From contig KN817602.1 of the NCBI GenBank assembly GCA_000827495.1, positions 1 to 13,479 of the forward strand: a DNA stretch of 13,479 nucleotides. Direction: 5' to 3'. This stretch comes from Hypholoma sublateritium FD-334 SS-4 (lineage: Eukaryota > Basidiomycota > Agaricomycetes > Agaricales > Strophariaceae). A program made the translations under genes and the position numbers. Of the stretch, positions 1 to 7,480 are shown one piece after another. Positions within the stretch are counted from its first letter, which is position 1; each line of letters begins with the position of its first letter. A model generated the notes under the pieces. It saw only the letters and a program-made list of their open reading frames with translations, ran no database searches and had not been told where the DNA came from.

Positions 1-611
1 TGCAGCCGCAGCCTTTGCATCAGAGCGATGCTGTCTCGGCCCCTGAAATTCTGCCACCCAGCATCGTCTGTTTCTTCAGCGAGGCTATGGTTATACCTCT
101 CAACTTCNTTCAAGATAGCTGGGNTATTCTGAAGGACTNCATCTGGAATTGCAAGAAAGTGCCGCTGAGTAAGGATGACTATGAGATATTTAAGGTCTTC
201 GGCTGGGATAAAGGGCTCTGTAAGTTGATTTTATACGTGTGTCGGTAGGCCCCTGTGTATGAGTTGTCTAAATACATCAGCTATAGCTGCATTAACCCTA
301 TTTCCACCGTCGGATACATGTCCGAATGACGCGTGCACGAACACTAAGCCTCTGAAAAAAGAAATTCCACGCAAGGTTCTCGTTTACACCTTGGGAAATG
401 GAGTACAGCCAGCATGAGCAGTGCATACATATTGTCCAAGTGAATAAAATCTTATTTCAGCCATTTATTGATGCATACACATACTAATTTGAGAGTCGAA
501 GGTTGTCAAACTGACTATCACCATAACTTCAGTGTTCACGGAGGCGAAAGAACATACTACGATGGTGTACCAGAGATGGTACAAGCTGGCGAGCACCAGT
601 TTATTCGCTAA
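1..611 (+). pseudogene. KDZ transposon-associated cysteine-cluster (CxC5/CxC6-like) gene, 5' cut by window, decayed
   Basis: Three exons can be joined in one frame: 3-219, 281-439 and 496-611, with introns 220-280 (GTAAGT..CAG) and 440-495 (GTGAAT..GAG). The translation carries hallmarks I associate with basidiomycete CxC proteins of KDZ (Kyakuja-Dileera-Zisupton) transposons: SKDDYEIFKVFGWDKGL at the exon 1 end, then a C-x4-C pair (TCPNDAC), PRKVLVYTLGNGVQPA, a second C-x4-C pair (YCPIEGC) and DYHHNFSVHGGERTYYDGVPE. The two C-x4-C pairs would form one zinc site. A TGA at 415-417 sits where the family usually has Trp (after VQPA), so the frame is broken. The frame stops at 609-611 right after GEHQFIR, and I find no continuation of the family in any forward frame downstream. 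The copy is therefore a nonsense-carrying, 3'-truncated relic. Its 5' part lies outside the window. Three ambiguous bases (108, 124, 139) fall in exon 1. Family assignment is from memory of motifs. Confidence 0.8.
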
Positions 612-887
612 TTTGACATTCAACAAGCCGTTGCATACTGGGCAGATGCAAGGTCCGTCGATGGTCTGCTTCATTTCGAGTCGGGTGTTTCTTGGTAAAT
701 TGTACAGAATTACGGAAGCGTCAAGGAAGTCGTAAAGGGCGTAAAAGGCGTCGTGGGTCGTAAGGTAAGGAATATGAAGAAGAGGGAGCGCAGACAATAA
801 ATTATGACTCTATGAGAGGGACATGTCGAGGTTGCTCTCGCCCGACAAACGAACTGTACACGTGCTGCGCGGCCATTGCCGCCGCAC

Positions 888-913
888 ACACCGGCGGTCA
901 TGATCGCCGGTGT
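888..913. repeat. Perfect inverted repeat, 9-bp arms, 8-nt spacer
   Basis: ACACCGGCG at 888-896 is the exact reverse complement of CGCCGGTGT at 905-913, with GTCATGAT between. It could form a stable hairpin in either strand. No function can be assigned; a transposon terminal or regulatory hairpin is one possibility. Confidence 0.75.
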
Positions 914-940
914 TTCCAAAATCCAGATTTACTGGGGGCT

Positions 941-957
941 GAGCTACAGTATGAATT
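941..957 (+). repeat. Imperfect direct repeat, copy 1
   Basis: GAGCTACAGTATGAATT here recurs at 1130-1146 as GAGCTACGGTATGAATT, one mismatch in 17. Both copies are preceded by TACT and a run of G. The copies lie about 190 nt apart in the same orientation. Confidence 0.6.
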
Positions 958-1129
958 AGCTGCTACTATGATCCTGATGGCACAGTTCACACGGTGTACC
1001 GTACCAGGGAAATATTGACTATTGCTGTATGACTGGACATCGCCTAATCATAATTCTAAGTTGAATGGTGTCTTACTATACTATTTATTACATGTATCNA
1101 CTTTNATATAATACTGGTACTCTGGGAGG

Positions 1130-1146
1130 GAGCTACGGTATGAATT
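1130..1146 (+). repeat. Imperfect direct repeat, copy 2
   Basis: Partner of the copy at 941-957 with a single A/G difference. This copy lies between ambiguous bases at 1105 and 1170. Confidence 0.6.
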
Positions 1147-1219
1147 GGGTTGGTGTGGCTAAGTTAAGGNTACGATCACTAAAATAATCATAATAGTTGT
1201 GACCANTGTGTCACTTATA

Positions 1220-1280
1220 AGCGCCACGCACACAGGTTATCACCACGCTCAAAGGCCTGGTTCGAACCCGCGCGGCGCCA
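1220..1280 (+). pseudogene. tRNA-like relic (tRNA-Val-like), or tRNA-derived SINE remnant
   Basis: The block has a perfect pol III B-box/T-loop (GGTTCGAACCC, 1259-1269), a D-loop-like GGTTATCAC (1235-1243) and an AAAGGCC segment like the variable region of eukaryotic tRNA-Val. It ends in CGGCGCC plus A. The 5' segment AGCGCCA (1220-1226) would pair with CGGCGCC (1273-1279) at five of seven positions, the two failures being A where G is needed. At about 60 nt it is too short for a tRNA: the 5' half of the anticodon arm appears to be missing between GGTTATCAC and CACGCTC. A functional tRNA is excluded. It could be a dead tRNA gene or a piece of a SINE. The tRNA-Val assignment is tentative. Confidence 0.4.
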
Positions 1281-1286
1281 AAATAA

Positions 1287-1364
1287 CCACGCTCACCACG
1301 CTCATTCCACGCTCACCACGCTCATACCACGCTCGCCACGCTCAACCACGCTCGGTCACGCTCA
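1287..1364 (+). repeat. Minisatellite, 9-nt unit CCACGCTCA, 8 copies
   Basis: Units start at about 1287, 1296, 1307, 1316, 1327, 1336, 1346 and 1356. Spacing is mostly alternating 9 and 11 nt, because every second unit is followed by a 2-nt spacer (TT, TA, GT). Some units end in CG instead of CA, and the last lacks its first C. The same 9-mer occurs once inside the tRNA-like relic at 1243-1251. The array ends some 30 nt before the last recognisable exon of the neighbouring DUF6534 pseudogene. Confidence 0.9.
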
Positions 1365-1393
1365 TTTACCCGTGCCCGTAAGATATCACTCAC

Positions 1394-2309
1394 ATGATAT
1401 GTCATTATTGCTGCAATCACTGTATCACAAGCGAAACTACATCCTCCCCATATCTGAAAAGAGCATTACGACATTTATTCAAATCATATATGGAGCCAAA
1501 GTACTTACGCCAATAGTGATCAAGGTGGAAATTCGAGTCAGTAGCCTGGATGACAGGATTGTGTATTTTAAATGTACTGTCACAGCAAATGCCGCAGTGA
1601 GCTGGCCTAGCGAGAGCTTGTAAAAAATTTCCACTGAGCAGCATTTTCGAAATAATATGAAAAATCACCCTTACAATGACGATAGCAGCCACTGCATATT
1701 TTGACTGTGTAAGCGCACCGACGCGATAGCAGTAGAATCCCTGGCTAATGGATGCAACTACCAACAGTGACCATTTGGGACCGCCTTCGTCAGCGGACAC
1801 TTGAAGGTGATCATACGCGTGTACATACTCAGGCCGACCATCATGGGGATGGATATCCATAACGTTCCAGTCTCATCCAGTCCATCGGGGCTGGAATACG
1901 CCGCACTGAAATGTTGGATCACGTCATGGGTGAGTGTCGCTGTCTGCAGTCTCGAGGAGGAGCAACACGGATACAATCAGCTTGTGCATGCGGCGGTCCA
2001 TTTTGAACGCAATGTAGTACAGATCTAAATAAAACGGTAGTAAGTGAAATATTCTATGGTTTAGGCAAGAAATTACGCACAGATCTGAACCAACAAGATA
2101 CCAAATAGTATACAATTTGCCATAGTCCCCAGGAGCTTATAGTCACGTTAGATGGGCAGCTGTCAGGAGCAAGATATTGAGTGGAACACTTACAATGGAT
2201 GCTGCTCTGAAATTCAGGGTTGAGTAATGCACGGTATATCACACATGGTGAGAATATTGACTCACTCCACAGATAAATCGAAAGGAAAAAAAATACGGGA
2301 ATTTGACAT
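1394..2309 (-). pseudogene. DUF6534-family seven-helix membrane protein gene, frameshifted and 3'-truncated paralogue
   Basis: Seven minus-strand exons match, exon by exon, the intact paralogue at 4376-5864: 2309-2266 (44 nt), 2206-2194 (13), 2135-2081 (55), 2024-1829 (196), 1757-1675 (83), 1616-1509 (108) and 1453-1394 (60). The paralogue's sizes are 56, 13, 55, 198, 83, 111 and 60. All six introns are GT-AG with matching phases. Translations include LLGTMANCILFGILLVQ (helix 1), HDVIQHFSAAY, LWISIPMMVGL, GFYCYRVGALTQSKYAVAA, LSLGQLTAAFA and IWGGCSFACDTVIAAIM. Two lesions are visible. Exon 4 is 2 nt short near 1947-1951, shifting frame after LLLET and giving an in-exon stop. Exons 8 and 9 (helices 6 and 7) are absent: after donor GTGAGT at 1393-1388 the sequence runs into the minisatellite. 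The family FPKDR motif reads FKMDR here. A recent pseudogene is the simplest reading. Confidence 0.88.
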
Positions 2310-3060
2310 CGCTTCAAAACGACGATTTCTTTTAGTGAAGGATCGTTAAATGATAGGCGGCGCTCTCTTCAATTAAGTAATGATCGAGGAACTGGTAAGC
2401 TCATTTCCGTAACCTGGTCACTTGCTGATACTCACAATAAAATTAGAACCGCGGTATGGTGTCTATCTTTTTCCAGGAAGAAACTAAGTTGACCGCCAGC
2501 GGACGTTAGGGAAATACTATGGAGGGTCAAGAGAAAGGGGGTGAGAACAGACTGCGCTTTAAAAGCCCGGTATTCATCTCATGAATCGCCGACCAGTGCC
2601 ACCTGTTCAATGTCTAAGTATGTCAATGGCTGTCTAAGACAAAATCTCTGCGGTGAAAATATACACTTGCAAACTTATGTTATCTTCAACCAATCATGGA
2701 TGATCTTCCGGTAGTTCCAATTGGGTTGAAAGCGAAGGAACTTCCTCAACAACAAATGATGAATATATTTCTTCTGATTAATGCTTTAAACATAGCGATA
2801 GAGTAACTTCAGAATGCGTCGGAGTATCTGATTCTAACACGCTCTGTAAAGGTTGATTTACATGTGCTGTCTGAGCTGTACGCCTTGTTCAAACGGATTG
2901 TTGATCGTTGCAGGTTCAATGGCAGTTCGCTAAGTTATACACTTGACTGCTGACTGATACGTATTGTAAACGAATGGAGCTGTATATTACCTATGTGACT
3001 ATACATAACGAGTATACGCAATATAGTTTGTAGATACGCAGACAATTACTATAAATGTAG
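2310..3060. other. A+T-rich upstream flank of the DUF6534 pseudogene
   Basis: No credible gene is seen. The stretch shares short boxes in the same order with the flank of the intact paralogue: AAGTTGACCGCCA (2486-2498) and TGCTGTCTGAGC (2865-2876). This suggests the duplication included the 5' region. It ends where a sharply G+C-rich block begins near 3061. Confidence 0.55.
2486..2498. promoter_or_regulatory. 13-nt box shared by both DUF6534 upstream regions (pseudogene copy)
   Basis: AAGTTGACCGCCA is identical at 6174-6186 upstream of the intact paralogue. Here it begins about 177 nt upstream of the ATG. It may be a retained regulatory element or just residual identity from the duplication. 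Confidence 0.35.
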
Positions 3061-4290
3061 AGCACGCACGCATTCGTAAGTGAAGCAGCAGTGCCGCGGC
3101 CCGTCGGGGAGCTCGGTCGTTGTACACGACGCGCGTGTGCGGCTAATTGCGCTGGTGAATGTGACAATTTACACCGGTTGAAGCACTGGAACGTAGCGGA
3201 CGGTCCACTACAGCTCAAGGAGATGGCATCGGCGGTGGATGCAGGCCGGAGAAACACAGCGACACTCTCGCGTACCCCTACAGGTCCAGGAAGCGGCACG
3301 GCTACCCCTCGTCCGGCAGGCACCGCCGTGCAACGAAGCAGATACATCAAGCTCGCGCGGACGCGAGCACGGGCCGGTGCACGGCGGGTGGGAGCGGGAC
3401 GGAACAGCAGAGCGTGCGCATGCGGATCGCGCCATCTGGGCGGATGTGTCAAGTTACGGTTACAGTGCGCGTGCGCGTGGAAGCGACGCGCCGGGCTGCT
3501 TGTAGCGGGGGCGAGCGTGGAACGCGGCGTCCCAGAAGTCCACGAACGCAGCGTTCGCCAGGTCACTCCTCGGCCGTGAATGCGCACGCGTGCACCGCGC
3601 GCAGGGGGGCTTGACTGGGCGGCGTTATCACGGACGTGTTCCTGTCCTTCACGCCATCCACAACTGGCTCAACGTCGTCCGCTTTGTTCCCAGCACGACT
3701 GTCCGCGGGAGCGGCGTGCAAGGCACGCGCGGACTGCGTCGTGGAAGGCGAGGACAGCGGCGAAGACTGGGACAGTCGGCGGTGGGGAGGTCGATGTGTT
3801 TCTAAGCACAGAGGTTAATTTACCTCGCAGCGGAGAGGTATTGAAAGAGAACGGGGTATGGAGAGGAGGAAGAGAAGTTTTGACGTGGACGATGGCAGTG
3901 CTAGTGTTCCGTTCCTGCTTATGTAACGGAACGGAATCTCGCTCGCCAGCGACGCGTTCATCGCGTGTGGCGCGCGAAATTCTCCAGGGGCAAGGGCGCT
4001 GAGTGGGATAGGTGCATTGAGGCTGAGCGCGTCCACGAAGAAAGAGAGTGCGCGTGCGCGAGCGACAGACTTGTCGACTCACTGAGAGGGCACGCTTGCC
4101 GCGGGGTTGCCGCACGCGAGGCGTGCATCTCATTATTCATAGGCTTTGACACACGCGGCGGCTGCTCCAATCCTCGTTAATGCCGTCGTCGGCTTATTTC
4201 CGATAGATAGATGTGCCGTGCGTAAGCGCGCGGGGAGCAGAGCGGCGGTGAGGGCAGCTCAGGACTTATCAGAGCCCACGGAGTCATACA
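3061..4290. other. G+C- and CpG-rich block without a credible gene
   Basis: By eye, base composition jumps from A+T-rich to strongly G+C-rich near 3061 and relaxes near 4290. Open frames occur on both strands at once (for example 3091-3579 plus and 2991-3587 minus), as expected when stop codons are rare. Their products are Arg/Ala/Pro-rich with no recognisable domain, and there is no consistent intron pattern like that of the real genes. A 7-bp hairpin is visible (GCTCGCG 3351-3357 with CGCGAGC 3362-3368). Confidence 0.6.
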
Positions 4291-4375
4291 GATCTAATGC
4301 CATAGACAAGTTCCACCTTACTATTATAGTATACACTCAAACTATCAAGATTGTTATGACCGAACTTCGCTGAAG

Positions 4376-5864
4376 TTATAGATGGTAGGTAATATCGTGT
4401 ACGCACGTGTGCGTGCCACGCACAGCCGCACCCGCACGCATGCACATGCACGCACAAGCCACGCACATCTCCTGGGGACCCGTTTCGCTCTCTCTGCGGA
4501 ACACAATTCCCCGGGCCCTCTCAACCGCTGAAATCGATCCAATTGGCTTCATCGATTCATCCCAATAAGGGGTGTCAAATGCGAGTGCATTGGATACCGG
4601 CTTGATGCGGCTGTTTAGCATAGCCATCATCGAGTTGGAATATATCTTTGCTACAACGGAAGCCGCAGCGGCGTAGAAGGGTGGATGCCCGGGTAGGTAC
4701 ACCAGGACCAGAAGAATGCCTGCGGATAGTGCTAAAATACGCAGGGATTTAGCAGCAAACACGATGTGTGCGTAGTAGATATGCTGACCAGTCACACATC
4801 CCGACTCGATGGACAGTCTGATGAGTCTTACTATGATGCCATGTGTATCTTCGAAACCTGTGTCCCGTTTCCTTAACTAGATTTTGCGATTAGACTGAGC
4901 ATACACAGGGCTGACACTAAGTTCGAATGATTTACTCGCATTATAGGACATTATTGCTGCAATCGCCATATCGCAAGCAAAACTACATCCTCCCCATATC
5001 TAGGAGCATCAAGCATGCTTAGAACACATAGATAGAGGTAAATCACTTACTGCAACAGTAGCGCTCATACTTGTAATTTGAGATGCTAGCCTGGACACCA
5101 AGATTGCATGTTTGAGCTGTGCTGTAATTGCGATTGCCGCTGTGAGCTGTCCCAGCGAAAGCTTTCAAAGCATCGTCATTGAGAATAATTTTTTTGAATG
5201 GGTTCAGCCAATCAACCATACCGTGCCAATCAAAGCCACTGCGTATTTCGATCGCGTCAGTACACCGACTCGATAGCAATAGAATCCCTGAGTGATGGAT
5301 GCAACTAGCAGATATCACAAAAGCCGACTTGGTCAGCGGGAAGTCTAAGTAGGCACAATCATGCATATACGCACTCAGGCCGATCATGAGTGGGATGGAT
5401 ATCCACAAGAGTCCAATGTCATTGAGTATATCGGGGTTGGTATATGCAGTACTGAAATGTTGGATGTTGTCATGTGCGAGTGTTACTGTCTGAATAGTTT
5501 CGAGTATGAACTGCACAAAGACAGTCCACTTGAGAATGGAGCGGTCCTTTGGAAAGGCAATGTAGTAGAGATCTTAATGGGCACATTAGACCGGCGTCGG
5601 TAGGACAAATCGAATGACGCACAGACTTGCACCAATAGTATTCCCAGAAGAGCCCAGTTTTCCATAGATCCAAAGAGCTTCAAACAGAGGGGTTAGATAA
5701 ACGTGAATCACAAGAAATCGAGTGATAATATGCCTTACAAAAGATGCTGCGCTGAAATCTAAAGGTCAATACGCTGTAAGTCCTGCATGGAATGAATATC
5801 TAACTTACAACAGGTAGACAAGCTCTGGAATTTTGGGAGGGGCGGGCGTAGATAAATTTGACAT
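4376..5864 (-). CDS. DUF6534-family seven-transmembrane protein, nine exons, 339 aa
   Basis: Integral membrane protein of a family expanded in mushroom-forming fungi; its biochemical role is not known to me. Exons: 5864-5809, 5751-5739, 5677-5623, 5572-5375, 5304-5222, 5161-5051, 4999-4940, 4876-4789 and 4731-4376. They sum to 1020 nt in one uninterrupted frame. Seven hydrophobic helices can be placed at roughly residues 19-47, 55-75, 95-118, 126-150, 164-191, 214-234 and 240-260. Family landmarks are FPKDR (48-52), GFYCYRV after helix 3, LSLGQL, IWGGCSFACD, RDTGF and MAMLNSR (near 263). The start ATG has A at -3 and lines up with the paralogue's ATG. Intron 7 (4939-4877) has a GC donor (GCGAGT) but a CTAAT branch site and TAG acceptor; splicing there keeps the conserved MSYN/LRKRDTGF frame. 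Intron 8 has a weak donor (GTCAGC). The last ~30 residues run into CACGCA-rich simple sequence and look non-conserved, so the true C-terminus may differ. Confidence 0.87.
4396..4470. repeat. CACGCA/GTGCGT-rich simple sequence overlapping the 3' end of the DUF6534 gene
   Basis: Alternating purine-pyrimidine tract built from CACGCA, GTGCGT and GCATGCACATGCAC-like pieces. On the minus strand it is read as a Cys/Ala/Met/Arg-rich tail that does not resemble a family domain. Such tracts can adopt Z-DNA and slip in replication. It probably invaded or expanded into the 3' end of the gene. Confidence 0.7.
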
Positions 5865-6510
5865 TATTTAAAGACTCAGTTTCTTTGTAGCGAGATACAG
5901 AAAGGGACGAGGGAGATAAATCACCCTTGATTTAGATGAGCGGGGGATAAATGAGACCTTGCAAGCCAGGCAAGATCTCAAAAAATGGTATTTCGCAGCA
6001 GGGTACAGATCTCTACATATATAGTTGAATGTGGGCTGTGAACTACAATAGAAGCGAACTATTTACACATATGAAGCACAAGGTCGTCCCCGCGGCTAGC
6101 GTTGATATTTTGATGTTACTTATAACAAAATTAATTAAGATCTACCTTTGGTCATACCTACGGCGAGATCATCAAGTTGACCGCCAACAATTGTGCATAT
6201 GCCACTTATGAGAATTGTTTTGGTCACTTAGTGCGACCTGCTTGAGATATGCTGTCTGAGCCTATATATTGCTTGAAAATTGAACCCCGACTAACCTCGG
6301 GCAAGAGCGTAGCTGAATGCACTCAATCTGGGTCAACTATTGTGAGTTTAAAAGCAGTTCATACTCGTATTTAATGGAAGGTAGACATAGCTAAACTTGG
6401 GCTTTGATCTCATCTGACAGATATGAACTGATGAGGCTCGATGAGGCGTCATACCAACTGATACGAAAGGGTCCCATATCTTACCCAGGCATCGATGCGA
6501 TGCTGAAGTA
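5865..6510. other. A+T-rich upstream flank of the DUF6534 gene
   Basis: No credible gene. It contains the shared boxes AAGTTGACCGCCA (6174-6186) and TGCTGTCTGAGC (6250-6261), found in the same order upstream of the pseudogene. A short open frame at 6029-6211 has no family signature. The promoter of the gene transcribed leftward must lie here, but no clear TATA box stands out. Confidence 0.5.
6174..6186. promoter_or_regulatory. 13-nt box shared by both DUF6534 upstream regions (intact gene copy)
   Basis: AAGTTGACCGCCA is identical to 2486-2498. Here it begins about 310 nt upstream of the ATG, further away than in the pseudogene flank, while surrounding sequence has diverged more. That favours, without proving, a constrained element. 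Confidence 0.35.
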
Positions 6511-6540
6511 TGGGACGCGTCCCACGCGTCTAGAGAATTC
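6511..6540. repeat. 14-nt palindrome plus MluI/XbaI/EcoRI-like hexamer run at a composition boundary
   Basis: TGGGACGCGTCCCA (6511-6524) is a perfect palindrome. It is followed directly by a second ACGCGT, then TCTAGA and GAATTC (6524-6540). Such a cluster resembles a cloning polylinker, but it may be chance. It lies where the A+T-rich flank gives way to the G+C-rich block. Confidence 0.5.
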
Positions 6541-7480
6541 ATGTGCAGCGGTTGCTGTAAAACAGCGCCCGGAAGAACGAAACTCATGCGAACAGGCCAC
6601 GCTGGCAAAGTCGGGGTAGACTCAATTTCAAAGGGGTACATGAGGGGCTCGCGGGGACCGCAGCGCCGAAGTCGGCGAGCTCAGCGCTCGTCAGGCACCG
6701 CGCGTGAGGCGCTCGTTGTGCTCGTCCGCGTATCACCTGCCCGGTGCGGTGCAGAAGCGTGGGAGGGCATGCGGACACGCGTCGTTCAGCGCGCTATAGA
6801 CGCACCTCGTAGATCCCCCAGAACCACGCCGACGGGCGTTGTGCGCCGCATGCAAGGGGCCTGCGTGGACTGGCTCAGGGCGCGGGACAGAAATCGAATA
6901 AGCGGGGCCGCAGGTCCGCGCACGGACCATTTTCGAGCCATGCGCTCTGCTCCCTCTCCTGCGCATATGCACCGGTCTCGACGCGTGTCGATCGATACCA
7001 CACCCTCGTCGTCGGCTCGCACCCTGCGCACGCGCGGATCCACTACCCGTTCGAGCCGTGCTCAAGTGCACCTCGCACCTGCCCCCGCCCACTCGGGCAG
7101 CGCACGCCGCCGCGCGTCCATCTGTGCCCCTGCAGTGCCCCGCGCCCACCCGCGCACCCCAGCCGGTCTCCCCCGCACGCGCACCCCCCAACCACCCGCG
7201 TGCGCTTCGAACCCAGCATCGCACGCACACGCCCGTTCCAGCGGCGCTCGGAAACTACACGCGCGGCGCGTCTACGCCTCATTATGGCTCGGCGGCAGCG
7301 CGGCGGGGGCGGAAAGCGCAGGGGAACCAAGCGGGAGAGAGCGATCGCAACGGCGCGAGATCGGTACATTCGTGCGAGAGCGACTGCGCAGGGGAGGCGG
7401 TGAGGGGAGGCGGCATGCGGACGAGCAGGCGTGGGACGCGCGGCGAGAGGCGGCCTAAGTAATCGAGGCGTGTGCAGGAC
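6511..7480. other. Second G+C- and CpG-rich block without a credible gene
   Basis: The block opens with a 14-nt palindrome and a run of restriction-site-like hexamers (6511-6540), then becomes extremely G+C-rich. A long plus-strand open frame (6541-7458, 305 codons) exists, but both strands are largely open at once. Its product is dominated by Arg, Ala, Ser and Pro with no domain, so it reads as a compositional artefact. Confidence 0.55.

Larger units (their letters stand above)
612..1219. other. Non-coding stretch after the transposon relic
   Basis: I see no credible gene. Short open frames on both strands overlap one another and show no family motif. The stretch holds a 9-bp inverted repeat (888-913), a short imperfect direct repeat (941-957 and 1130-1146) and three ambiguous bases (1099, 1105, 1170). 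It may be further degenerate transposon sequence, but nothing in it proves that. Confidence 0.5.

Noticed and set aside
465..797. 110-codon minus-strand frame over the CxC relic
   Set aside because: It is antisense to the well-supported plus-strand CxC exon 3 and has no family signature.
1287..1364. CRISPR-like array
   Set aside because: Units are 9 nt with 0-2 nt spacers in a eukaryotic context; this is a minisatellite.
2991..3587. 198-codon minus frame and the overlapping 162-codon plus frame (3091-3579)
   Set aside because: They overlap fully in a G+C-rich block, have low-complexity products and no family motif.
4376..4795. 139-codon minus-strand frame as a separate gene
   Set aside because: It is the last exon of the DUF6534 gene plus part of intron 8. 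The upstream exons join to it in frame.
6541..7458. 305-codon plus-strand open frame
   Set aside because: It lies in extremely G+C-rich DNA where other frames on both strands are open too. The product is Arg/Ala/Ser/Pro-rich without any domain, and it lacks the short-intron structure of the supported genes.
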